Assembly: GCA_023548195.1 (NCBI GenBank)
Contig: JAJHZJ010000252.1
Location: forward strand, 3,045,395-3,109,394
From: Bettongia penicillata ogilbyi
Taxonomy: Eukaryota > Chordata > Mammalia > Diprotodontia > Potoroidae
Length of the DNA: 64,000 nucleotides
Direction of reading: 5' to 3'
Part shown: in pieces, positions 54,340 through 64,000 of the stretch
Position numbering within the stretch: position 1 is the stretch's first letter
Layout: every line of letters begins with the position of its first letter
Program-made: the position numbers and the translations under genes
Notes under the pieces: model-generated
Told to the model about the DNA's origin: nothing
Database searches by the model: none
What the model saw: the letters and a program-made list of their open reading frames with translations, nothing else

Positions 54340-56285
54340 ATAGTTGGCATGAAAATATCCAGTCCCCCCTGAAGTCAGGGACACAATCTCCCAAATGTAT
54401 ATACAGAATCCAGAGGAAGTGAGCTCAGGCTTACACAGTGTATGTAGACAAGGAGTAAATCGTGACTCTCTGGTGTGTGTGGCTGAGATATAGGGTTCGA
54501 TGCCCTTGTAGAGTCCTGAAGTTGCCTTTTCTTGATCAGTCTAGTTTATCATTGGGTCCCTGTTGCTCATGGGATTCTACTACCATTTCTGGTGGAAAGT
54601 TCAAATCTTCTAAAGTTTAAAAGTTCACATGGTCATCTTCTGGTCATTGAAGAGCATGTTTCTCCTTCTCAGCTCACAGCCCTACCCTCCTATCCTCCCT
54701 TGATGCCCTTTGGTGTAGGTGCCAGGAGTCTTCCTTCTTAAGGAGACCCTGTAACCTGACCTCTTTTTCTTGTTTGAATCCTTTCTCTACAACAGGTGCA
54801 GAAGTATGCCTAATTTTCTTTGACCAACTCAGTATTTCTGATTTCATCCAAAGGTTCCTCCTCAATCCCTCCAGTGGGTTAAGGACTTGTTCAAACCTTG
54901 TTTGTCTTTGATTGATTCAGTAGAAATGTCACAACTATTCTATTTATTGGTAGATTGATTCTGTAACTCAGATAGACTTTCTTGATAAAAGGTGTCAGGG
55001 CATACGGCTTATTTTTGGTTCCCATATATGAAGTTGAGAAGTGTGGGACACTCCTCTTACAATAAATGAGATCATAGATTTAGACCTGGACAGGACCTTA
55101 GGGGCCATATAAATGTAGTGAGGCTGAATGGTCGTTTAGGGACTGTACTGGGTAGCATGTGCTTACATCTCCTCTGGGAACTGTCAGGGGGTCCCACAGA
55201 CATGGTGGTGATTCATTGTTTGGGCCCTTTGGAGATGATAAATTTACTAGTATTTAATTGCCTGCTGCTGAAAAGACTTGACTTTTGAGAAGGATACATC
55301 CAGTCCTGAGTGGTCTGTCGGTCTCTCCCCATGCTGTTTACAGCATTAATGGGTATGTGGTCCTCTCTCTGTTAATGGAAAAAACAATTTCCTGCTCAGT
55401 GTTCTCTGTGTCCACGGGGTTGGGGACAACGATGGAATGGCACTCATTCTTCTGCCGATTCAGCTAGATGAGTTTGTGCCTAATCCCAAAAGCCTTTTCT
55501 GTCTTTTGTTTTTTTCCCTAAATAGGTATTCCTGTGAGTTCATAAAGCCAAGAAGTCCACGAAGATAGCTGTGTAATATTCACCATACTCTAAGTGGTAA
55601 TGACTGTTGAGCAGCTGACTGGTGACCAAATACGCTTCCACATTAGAAACAGTGGTCACCAGAGAGAAAGATGGTCCGTGTTGGGCCATTTGATTGGATG
55701 GTGCTGAGCCAAAGTAAAATGTAAAATGCTTGACTAGTGGTCTTGAAGAACTGCTTCATAGTTTGATGATTTTTAAATACTTGCTTCTTTGCTAATTGTA
55801 GCTTTAGTTATAATTTTTTACTTAACGTTGTTTTAAGCTAGTTTTTGTCAAATATGAAAGTGTGAGTGTTTTTTGTTTAGTATGCCTTTTGTGTGTAGGA
55901 GTAAATTAGTCAAATCATACTGGCTTAATAGTATACATTCAGTACCTTTTTTTTAAAACAAAAAGCCTATTCTCCCAACCCCTTTTTTGGGAGGTTTTGA
56001 TCTACATAAGTATATGGTTTCCAGGATCATGGCAAGTTTTATCTGTATCAAGCTGTTGTGTGTGAGCACTGGAAGTCTAGCATCCTCTCTTATTATAAGT
56101 TTAAGCTCATCAGGACTGAATCCTGCCCAGATTCCATTCCTGAGCACAGAACAGTATACCACAGAGATGTCAGTCTATCTTAGTGGAGAAGGAAGTGGCA
56201 CAGTACTTGCCTGACACAGAACAAGAAGTGAGTGCTCTACCCCAGCCTCTCTGGGTCTGGCAGCAGTTCCTTAGAGGGAGAAAGT
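54340..56285. other. unassigned sequence, no gene seen
   Basis: No transposon text recognised except a possible short MIR-like AGATTTAGACCTGGACAGGA near 55,077. No plausible exon. Confidence 0.4.
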
Positions 56286-56289
56286 CCAA

Positions 56290-56425
56290 CCTTCTCATTT
56301 TATAGATGAAGACACTGGGGTACAAAAAATTGTGACTTGCCTATGTCACCTAAGTAGCAAAGCTGGAATATGAATTCAGGTCCTCTGATTCCAAAGGCAA
56401 CACTCTTTAGATGAGATCTCTTATT
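56290..56425 (-). repeat. MIR-like SINE
   Basis: Antisense MIR: CTCATTTTATAGATGAAGAC, TGACTTGCCTATGTCACCTA, then TGAATTCAGGTCCTCTGATT. Confidence 0.8.
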
Positions 56426-56519
56426 CCTTAGGAAGTATCTTGGTGGAACAGAACCTTTTAAAAATGTTCTACAGGGTTTCAAGACAGAGACAAAATGTCT
56501 GTCTTTCAATTCAGTTCAT

Positions 56520-56620
56520 TTCAATTTAGGAGATTTTATTAAGCACATATCCCTGTTTGGGTGCTAGAGATACAAAACTGAAAATAACAGAGTTCCTGCC
56601 CTCAGAGAACCTGCTATTAA
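56520..56620. repeat. ancient interspersed repeat fragment
   Basis: TTTTATTAAGCACATATCCC, then GGGTGCTAGAGATACAAAAC and CTGCCCTCAGAGAACCTGC. It has the same wording as the unassigned repeat near 10,345. Confidence 0.45.
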
Positions 56621-56754
56621 ACTCATAAATGTTACCAGGTCGACAGTTGCAGGCAAGTCTTGCCCCTGGTGGTTTGGTGATAAAGCAGAGTCCCTTTATT
56701 TCTGTTCCCACTGATAACACCACCCCAGTTCAGAGGCCCATTGAACTATTATGT

Positions 56755-57145
56755 AGACTCCTGATTAACCTGCTTTTAGTCTTGTTCTTCATCAATACAA
56801 CCTTCACACTGCCATCAGATTATGATAACACTATGATGCTGATCATCGTGGCCAAGTATTGACCAAACTCCCAAGTTGGCATTCGAGGTCCTCTGTAATC
56901 TGACCACAGTCTACCTTTCCAGGCTTATTTCCTATTATTTCTTTATGAGCACACTGGACTTCAACCAAATTAGACTACAAAACTTTTCCTGGACATCCGC
57001 TATATGTCCCCATTTCTACATTTGGGCCTATGCCATTCCTTTGTAAAGCTACCCCTCTCCCTGCAAATCTTGTCTCTCCTTCAAAACTCAGCTGAAATAC
57101 CATTCCCTCTATGGAGTTTTCCTTCATTGTAATCATTTTCTAGGG
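56755..57145 (+). repeat. L2 LINE 3' region
   Basis: Sense L2: TTCGAGGTCCTCTGTAATCT, GACCACAGTCTACCTTTCCA, GGCTTATTTCC, then CTTCAAAACTCAGCTGAAAT and TATGGAGTTTTCCTTCATTG. Decayed. Confidence 0.75.
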
Positions 57146-57149
57146 CAAC

Positions 57150-58380
57150 TGTTAACAGGAATGACAAAAATGGAAGGTCTCACTTGCTTCACGTGTTAGG
57201 GGATGGAGTTGGAGGTAATTTTGCAGGGTTTTTCATAGAATGCAGATTATTTGAATTTTTGACATGACCAAATGACTGTCTATGCTCAGATGACTGGCTT
57301 GTCTCCCTCCCAAAAGTGAAAGTAAAGGACACCCAATAAACATGTCTCAGTTTCCAGATGATTATCAATGAGTGTTCCTTTTTTTTAAATGAAAGAATGA
57401 TTTCATTGTGAAAAAGAAGAAGAGGATGAAGCAGGAGAGGAAGGACAATTGTGGTTCCACAGGCACCGTTAGGGGAAAGATCATCCTGTAAAGGTCAGGA
57501 GGAGAGAGAATAGGGGTGATGGGTTAGGGTTATTCTCTGCTCAGGGGGTATTGTGGCAACTCTATGACAATTTTAATAATGGAGAGGTCCGCTATCTTTG
57601 CAGGGTATGTATTCATAATGACAGAGAATCTTCCCAAACTTGAATGACTATTACTCATTTCTGGTGACTCATGTGGATGCTAATGTGCTTCAAGAAGTAA
57701 TTTAGGAAGCATTGCTAAAGGTTACCATCTTGAGCAGACACTAAAAGCCCAAGGATGACAGGCACTATTTTATCACCGATGTGGATTCAGAGCAAGGAAT
57801 TCCGACAAGAAAAGCAGACTTGGGAAGTGAACAGCTGGTTGAGAAGATGGTGTCTGAGAATTCGTTTTGGATTGCTGGATCATGACTCAAAAGAGAGGAA
57901 GCAACTCTGGGCAACTCTACAAAGGACTAGTAAAAATGTCTTTGCCTGGAGTCTTGCAGTTCTGAGTATAAGGTCCACCTCTTAAATATGCCTTTCAACA
58001 ATAATTTCTATGTCCACCCATGACAGAGACCATTTCCTGGAGGAGTGGGGGCCTTGGGAACTCCATCCCCTGATTGGTGACTACTTCTCTTGGAAGACTT
58101 TCAGGAAAGCTTTTGGTCTTCTTCACCCAATCTTTTCCAGGAACTTCATCCACACACAACCACAACCACAACCACTACCTTACTGACTTGTAGATGTTCC
58201 CCACTTCTTGGTCTCAAATTAAGAATCATGATCAAATCAGCTCTTACTGCTCTTGAATGGAATCCACAATGTAGCTCTCCTCTTCATCAACCCTATAGTT
58301 TCTGGAACAAAGTGTCCTTCCTTGGCCACCACTTTATTAAGCTTGTTGTTTTCTCCATTAGAATGTAACATACTTGAGGA
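57150..58380. other. unassigned sequence, no gene seen
   Basis: A 76-residue frame at 57,755-57,985 has no recognised domain. A short (CCACAA)n lies near 58,156-58,178. Confidence 0.4.
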
Positions 58381-58389
58381 CAAGACCTG

Positions 58390-58535
58390 TCTGGACCCAA
58401 AGTCATAAAGACCTGAATTTGAATCTGACCTCAAATACTTACTAGCTATGTGACCCTGGGCAAGCCATTTGGCCTCTATCTATCTCAGTTTTCTCATCGA
58501 TAAAATAAGGACATGTAATATGGAGAGAAGGAAGA
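58390..58535 (+). repeat. MIR/CORE-SINE
   Basis: Sense SINE: GACCCAAAGTCATAAAGACC, TGAATTTGAATCTGACCTCA, AGCTATGTGACCCTGGGCAA, then TTTTCTCATCGATAAAATAA. Confidence 0.85.
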
Positions 58536-58559
58536 ATAACTCAGCTCTTTATTTTGTTT

Positions 58560-58905
58560 CTATTTCTCTGTCAAGGAGAATGGCCTTTGGACTGGAAAGG
58601 TCAGAAGAGACTCTTGAGGACTTGATAGCTTAGATAAGTAAGGGAATAGTAGAAGACTACCTCTCTGCCTTTGCTAAGTTCAAGCCACTAAACCTAGATG
58701 GATAACCAGGGGACTGAAAGAACTGGATATGATTACTAAGTTCCATGCATTTGTCAATGAAAAATTTTAGAGAAAGGAAGAGAGATGCTGAGGGGTTAGA
58801 GAAAGTCAGATGGTGACCCAGTTTTCAGAGAATGGAGCCTACAAGTTATATACCAGTGAGTTTGATTTTGATCCCCAGGAAAATTCTAGAGCATACCTGC
58901 CCACA
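58560..58905 (+). repeat. CR1/L3-type LINE fragment (RT N-terminal part)
   Basis: Sense remnant. The clearest segment, near 58,840-58,900, translates as Y.PVSLILIPRKILEH, matching the CR1/L3 RT motif NYRPVSLTSIPGKILE. Upstream wording (CAGGGGACTGAAAGAACTGG and TGATTACTAAG) fits the preceding CR1 text. Heavily decayed. Confidence 0.65.
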
Positions 58906-58909
58906 TTTT

Positions 58910-61250
58910 GTCTCATGGAAATATCTTAGGGTTTTAAATGTATTTTTGATACTGTATTAAAAAATTTTAATGGTATCACCCACTGTAATGTAAGTAAAAT
59001 TGTACAATGGGAAGTGATAATAAAGTGTGGTTTGGTTGGACATGGTGGTGAGAAGTCACTAGTAGGTTCGTTCTTACATGTTGTATGAGGCTTATGTGCT
59101 TTATGGCAGGGAAGTCTGTGAGGGTTTATAAATGATCAATTTTGCAGTGAAACTCAGTGTATAGTAGATGGCTGTGTCTGAATGTTATTTGGTTGACGTC
59201 ATTACTATTTCTAATCTTGTATTCCAAATTGTTTTATACTTTGTATATGCAGATGTGAATTATTTTAATTCTTAGTATGTACCATGCACCAATCATTTGA
59301 ATAGTTTTTGCTATGCATACATTGTTATCTTTTAAACTGCAGAGATGAAATTTTACTCTTGTTAAGAAAGTACATGAACTCCATTTTGGGTGTGAAATAG
59401 GTGATTAGTTAAGACTTGGGTTCCCTCACTTGTGCTGTGTCCCTTGTGTTAGACTGGATACTTGAATCTCATCACATTCCATTGGTAGTTCCTATGATCT
59501 GGAAACAGCAGAAAAGATCATTCAGGTGATCGCAATTTTTGATTAGCAAATATATTACAGATAACTTCCACATCTGTCATCAGTTCTAAGGCTTTTTTTT
59601 TTTAAAAAAAACATAGTGAAAAATTACATGTACCTGTACCCAGAACATGGAAAGTTTGTAATTTTGGTGAAGAAGATGAACCTGATGGTTCATATTGTAA
59701 TGAGAAATTAGATGACAAGGTAGGAGGCAAGCTAAGTCTTGATCCCTATTGGAAATAAACTTTCCACCATTAGGTACAAATCTCAGAAATCAAGTAAATT
59801 AAATCACCTTGGTCATGACTTTAACTTATCCCCCAAAAGCATGAATTCTTCTGTAAGAAGATACCAAATATATTAAAAAAATAAAACTTCTCTTGAGAAG
59901 CATTAAGTATAAAGTTCTTGGCATATCTATAAAGATCTGAAAGTGATTGCTCTTTTACTGTAAATTGTATTTACCAGATACTCTTACTTTATTTGACAGT
60001 GGAAGCACAATATACTACAACTTCCCCCCCAATCAAAAAATTTCTTCCTGAAAAATATAGGTACGATCAGTGTTATACTATTTCTATAAAGAAATATCAA
60101 AAATAGAAAAGCGATACCAGGGCAAATATAATGCAAGATGCATTTCATATATTTTATATATATTTATATATGTACACACATATAATGCGTGAATACACAC
60201 ATACATGCATATATATATGTATATATGTGTGTGTATATATATATATATATATGAAACCATTGCCTTAAGAGATAAATGGAATGGAAGTAATGGAAGCAAG
60301 GATTTTAAGTGCTAATTTAGAGACACTGTTGAAGGTGATGATTTGAGAGAAAATGAAGAGTTGCCTTATCATAGTTGGAGAGAAACTAGGGAAGACAAAG
60401 GGAAAGCAGAAGCCTTCTTTTTTGATGGAACTGCTGTAACCTTTTGTCTTTCAAAGAGAATGTAGAGAATTTATTTATTTTTTTTCCTGAATGAAATAGT
60501 GTTCAAATGTGTTCTCAAAAGTCAAGAGAAGTTATCTCCTGTTAACAGTGAAGGTTGGAGTTGACTCACTGAATCTGAGGGAACTCAAGGATTTTTAGAA
60601 CTAAAATATTCTAGATCATTATGTGTGTCTTTGTTCTGTCATTGATTTCATTGTTAGTAAATTACTTATTGAGTAACATAATATTAATTTAATCCTAGCA
60701 GATTAAAGGATTTACCGTATAGATAGATATGAAAAACTATTGCAAAAAGGAGGTTTCTCCATTTTATTAAATAATGCTTGATGAATTGGTAAGGACTCTG
60801 AGTTCATTTGAGAAATTTATGAAATTATATTAGTTAGGAAGTATACAAACATGCTCCTGGATTACTATAGACTTTGGGATAATCAGATTAAATATGAGAA
60901 TGAGCCAAGTAGCAGGCTGAAAAGTGACCTCCAGGTGAAGGTGGTTGACCTTTGTAAGCCAGTTACTTGTTGGGGATGTCTTCCTAATGCTACTACATCT
61001 ATGATTCCCATACTGAGAGTTCCCCACGTTGAGGGATAAGTAATTTGTCTGAAGTCAGATAAGAAATCCTTCTTTTATTTGCCCATTAGTTGAACCACAT
61101 ACTCTGGGGTCACTTCTAACTCTGAGATACTATGGTCATTTTAACAGTGATATCTTTTTCACTTGTATGTACTCTTTGCTCCATTCATAGTACTTACTAT
61201 TATTTACTATATCTGTGGCCTTGTATTATAATCATTTTATACATGACATG
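58910..61250. other. unassigned sequence; AT microsatellite and one exon-like patch
   Basis: No gene established. An AT/TG microsatellite lies at about 60,148-60,252. At 59,644-59,719 an open 76-bp segment is bounded by AG and GT (see findings). The rest is unique AT-rich DNA. Confidence 0.4.
60148..60252. repeat. (TA)n/(TG)n microsatellite
   Basis: Interleaved TA, TATG and TG units, ending in a (TA)n run just before GAAACCATTGCC. Confidence 0.92.
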
Positions 61251-61259
61251 TTGCAGTAT

Positions 61260-61400
61260 GTTGAGAAGCAGCATAGTTTAGTGGCAAAAACACCAAATTT
61301 GAGAGCTAGAAGAAACTTGGGTTCAACTGTGACCTAGTAACTGTGGCCTAGTCACTTAGCATCTCTGGTCTTCTGTTTTCTTATCTATAAAAATGGGGTA
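61260..61400 (+). repeat. MIR-like SINE
   Basis: Sense MIR: GCATAGTTTAGTGGCAAAAA, CTTGGGTTCAACTGTGACC, GGCCTAGTCACTTAGCATCT, then CTTATCTATAAAAATGGGG. Confidence 0.78.
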
Positions 61401-61433
61401 CTCAGGAGCCAGCTCAAACTGGTTGGAGTCAAA

Positions 61434-61581
61434 TGTTAAATTTTCATTGCAAACATTTACACCTCGGAAATTGACAAATGTTACAAAACAGTGCTTGATT
61501 TTTCATTTTTCTTCATTGTCTAGGCTTAAGGAAGTGACGGAAAAAATGTTAATAGTGCAACTTATACTTTAAAATGTGTCA
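61434..61581 (+). repeat. unnamed dispersed repeat, copy 2
   Basis: Partner of 7,223-7,368. Shared blocks are GTTAAATTTTCATTG, CACCTCGGAAATTGAC, TTGTCTAGGCTTAAGGAAGT, AATAGTGCA and AAAATGTGTC. Confidence 0.55.
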
Positions 61582-61594
61582 GGCACACATTTCA

Positions 61595-62470
61595 GGCTTT
61601 GGAGAGCTGGATTAGTCATATTTGACTCTTTATGACCTCATGGAACATACCACCTTAGGCTCTTCTATCCTCCATTATCTCTTGAAGTCTATCCAAGCTC
61701 ATGTTTGTTGCTTCCATGACACTATCTATCCATCTAATTCTCTACTGTCTCTTTGTCCTTTCGCCTTCAATCTTCCCAACATCAAGGTCTTTTCCAATGA
61801 ATCCCATCTTCTCATTACGTGGCCAGAGTATTTCAGCTTCAGCTTCAGTTGTTGACCTTCCAGTGAATAACCTGAATTAATTTCTTTAAGTATTGACTGA
61901 TATGATCCCCTTGCTGTCCAAAGGATTCTCAAAAGTCTTCTCCAGCACCACAGTTCAAAAGCATTGATTCTGTGGGCCTCAGCTTTCCTTATAGTCCAAC
62001 TCTCACAGCCATACATTGCTACTGGAAAAACCATAGCTTTGACTATGGGGACCTTTGCTGGCAAGGTGATGTCTCCGCTTTTTAGTATGCTGTCCAGATT
62101 TGCCATAGCTTTCCTTCCAAGGAGCAATCATCTTTTAATTTCATGGCTTCAGTTACCATCTGCAGTGGTCTTTGAGCCCAAGAATATAAAATCTGACACT
62201 GCTTCTGTTTCTTCTCTATCTGCCAGGAAGTAATGGGGCCAATTGCCAAGACTTTAGCTTTTTTGATGTTCAACTTCAAACCAGCTTTTACACTCTTCTC
62301 TTTTACCCTCATCAAGAGGCTTCTGAATTGCTCTTCACTTCCTGCCATCTGAAATTTTGATATTTCTCCCAGCAACCTTAATTCTGGCTTTTGATTCATC
62401 CAGGTTGGCATTTCACATGATGTACTCTGAATATAAATAAAATAAGGTGACAATATACAGCCTTATTATA
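61595..62470 (-). mobile_element. BovB/RTE-type LINE 3' fragment
   Basis: About 0.87 kb, antisense, 5'-truncated. It encodes the end of the RT region and C-terminal part of an RTE ORF2. Minus frames read LLMRVKEKSVKAGLKLNIKK, AKVLAIGPITSWQ, then LLGRKAMANLDSILKSGDIT, MVFPVAMYGCESWTIRKAEA, FELWCWRRLLRILWTARGSY and SILKEINSGYSLEGQQLKLK. This is the hallmark C-terminal block of vertebrate RTE/BovB elements. Frames are broken near 62,100. RTE elements served as partners of SINEs in several marsupial lineages. Confidence 0.9.
61726..62127 (-). pseudogene. RTE ORF2 C-terminal remnant
   Basis: An open stretch of 133 residues, long for a decayed element, covers LGRKAMANLD through HVMRRWDSLEKTLMLGRLKA. 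It lacks the upstream RT catalytic box and all of the endonuclease. It keeps reading frame across the block, so it is either fairly young or lucky. Confidence 0.85.
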
Positions 62471-62474
62471 CTTC

Positions 62475-62690
62475 TATTTTAACCTTAAACCAATCAGTTG
62501 TTATATTTTTTGGTTCTAACTTGCTTCTCTGTCTGAATACAGGTTCCTCAGGAGTTCACTAAACCAGGCAGATCAAATATCGACTTGGAAAACCACATAT
62601 TAACATTATCTATATTATATTCTATTCATTTTCTTAAATATTTCATTTCATAATTACTTCTTTATCTGGTTGCATGTTTGACACCTCTAG
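62475..62690. other. unassigned sequence, no gene seen
   Basis: Short AT-rich interval between LINE fragments; nothing recognised. Confidence 0.4.
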
Positions 62691-62699
62691 GCTAGATGA

Positions 62700-63045
62700 T
62701 TGCTAAATTAGATTGATAAAGGAAATTTGGAATATATCAAGTGACCAAATCTAAAGAGTAATTATTTATGTGTCTGTATTAATTAGGTCTCTAGTAGCCC
62801 CAAATATCAATACATGGCACTATGCTACACAAGATTTTCAGTCAGTGACTTGAATGAAGGTATAAATGGCATGCTGATTAGATTTACAGGCAAAGCTAGG
62901 AGGCAACCCCTTTTGACAAAAGTCAGGATAAGAAAAGATCTTGACAGATAAGAATGATGGAAGCATCTCCTAAGATGAAATTTAATAGGGATAAATATCA
63001 AGTCTCACACTTGTGTTAGAAAGGATCAACTTTACATATCTTGGA
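62700..63045 (+). repeat. CR1/L3-type LINE fragment (RT active-site part)
   Basis: Sense remnant. Near 62,838-62,900 it reads VSDLNEGINGMLIRFTGKAR, matching CR1/L3 DLNDGI..TL.KFADDTKL with the FADD box lost (FTGK). Near 62,980-63,040 KMKFNRDKYQVSHLC matches KMKFNRDKCKVLHLG. It is degenerate with frameshifts. Confidence 0.7.
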
Positions 63046-63264
63046 TAGAGGAGGCAGGGCCAGATGTGAAACACCTCTGGAGGGGGAGGGACTCCAAGCA
63101 TTGACTGTTACACACACTTGAAATCTCACTTACTGTATTAATTGGTTTTATATAACTATTTTTCTTTCTTACAAGAGAGAGCCAATCTTCTGGGTGGAGT
63201 GGCAGGGGAATGGAGTATCCAAAAAAAAAATTACCGATGTAAAAACAAAAGGTATCAGAAACGA

Positions 63265-63547
63265 TAATAATAATTAACATTTATATAGGACTCTAAGGTT
63301 TGTAAAGTGATTTAATATATTATTTCATTAGAAATAATATCATATAGTTTCATAATATCAAATAATTTCATTAGTTTGTTCTTGGAACAAATATGTTGAA
63401 GTAGGTAGTTATCCCCATTTTATAGATGAGGAAACTGAAGTGAGAAGTGATTTACTTGGACACCCCTCATGTCTTCAGTGAAATTCAAACCTAGGTCTTC
63501 TTGATTCCCAAGTCCAGCAATCTAGCCACAGTTCTACCTTGCTGCCT
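63265..63547 (-). repeat. MIR/CORE-SINE, near full length
   Basis: Antisense: 3' part AACATTTATATAGGACTCTA and GGTTTGTAAAGTGATTTAAT, centre CCCCATTTTATAGATGAGGA, head AACCTAGGTCTTCTTGATTC and CTACCTTGCTGCCTC. Confidence 0.82.
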
Positions 63548-63549
63548 CA

Positions 63550-64000
63550 CAAAACCTATAAAGGAAAAAGTCCTCCACCTTTGTGAGTTTTATTAGACTA
63601 TGTATTCAATATGGAGAGGCATCATGGTTTAGGTTCAAATCCTGTCTTTTATACTTGGGCAGATCATTTCATTTCTTAGAGCCTCAGGACACCTTTCTAA
63701 GATTCTGAGTTACAGATGAGGTGCTGCTTTCCATGGATGGAAGGAATTTCCAAAGCAGGCAATTTCCCACAGTGATGAAATCACTGCCCTAGTCTGGTCA
63801 CATATAGTGTCCATTTAAAGAGGGCTCCCACACTAGCTATGTCTTCACTCCCCAAGTGACTGCACACCTTAGGATTAGACTGTGTCATACCCCCAGGAAT
63901 GTCATCATCCTGAAAGATTGTTTCAGCCCTGGTGTTCACAACTCATAAGTACCCTCAGGAGCCTCTGCTATGATTGGAGGGCTGGAAATAAAAAGTCCTC
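63550..64000. other. unassigned sequence with a MIR-like fragment
   Basis: A diverged sense MIR-like piece lies near 63,610-63,715 (GAGGCATCATGGTTTAGG, TTGGGCAGATCATTTC, TTAGAGCCTCAGG). The remainder is unassigned. Confidence 0.4.

Overview
The window reads as non-coding nuclear DNA from a marsupial (metatherian mammal). The tRNA-headed CORE-SINEs, the marsupial form of L1 (ORF1p and ORF2p fragments), ORF2-less half-L1 (HAL1-like) elements, a BovB/RTE-type LINE and many old L2/MIR copies all point the same way. CpG is depleted except in one HAL1 5' region. I found no convincing host protein-coding gene. Almost every open frame is a decayed retroelement, a microsatellite or chance.

Layout. 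0-7 kb: MIR/CORE-SINEs, one L2 3' end and unique DNA. 6.9-10.3 kb: a hAT MITE, two unnamed repeat pairs, an antisense L1 3' end inserted in a SINE, and more SINEs. 10.3-16 kb: mostly unique DNA, a 39-bp templated duplication and an L1 tail. 16-18.6 kb: sense HAL1 (copy A). 18.8-23.1 kb: antisense L1 with ORF1, endonuclease and RT remains (copy D). 23-31 kb: unique DNA, SINEs and an L2 LINE with an inverted 5' end, interrupted by an LTR-like insert. 32 kb: a Tigger1-like MITE. 33.6-34.6 kb: antisense L1 tail. 34.8 kb: a (TCTCC)n tract. 36.5-39.1 kb: antisense HAL1 (copy B) inside a MIR. 39.8 kb: a 7SL (SRP) RNA pseudogene. 40.5 kb: a (TTCC)n tract. 42.1-43.1 kb: sense L1 tail. 43.4-45.1 kb: a rare Dong/R4-type LINE remnant. 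46.6 kb: a (TG)n(GA)n tract. 47.4-49.8 kb: repeat-poor DNA. 49.8-54.3 kb: an old L1 invaded by a hAT MITE and by a full-length antisense HAL1 (copy C). 54-64 kb: MIR, L2, CR1/L3 and RTE fragments in otherwise unique DNA.

No set of genes acts together here; the story is transposable-element archaeology. The best leads are the Dong/R4 remnant, a UGA stop at the same arginine codon in all four ORF1 copies, the Tigger1-like element, the duplicated 3' module of the HAL1 family and its L1-like tail, the 7SL copy with S-domain sequence, the twin-priming-like L2 and the templated 39-bp insertion. Family names come from recognition by eye; no database search was run.
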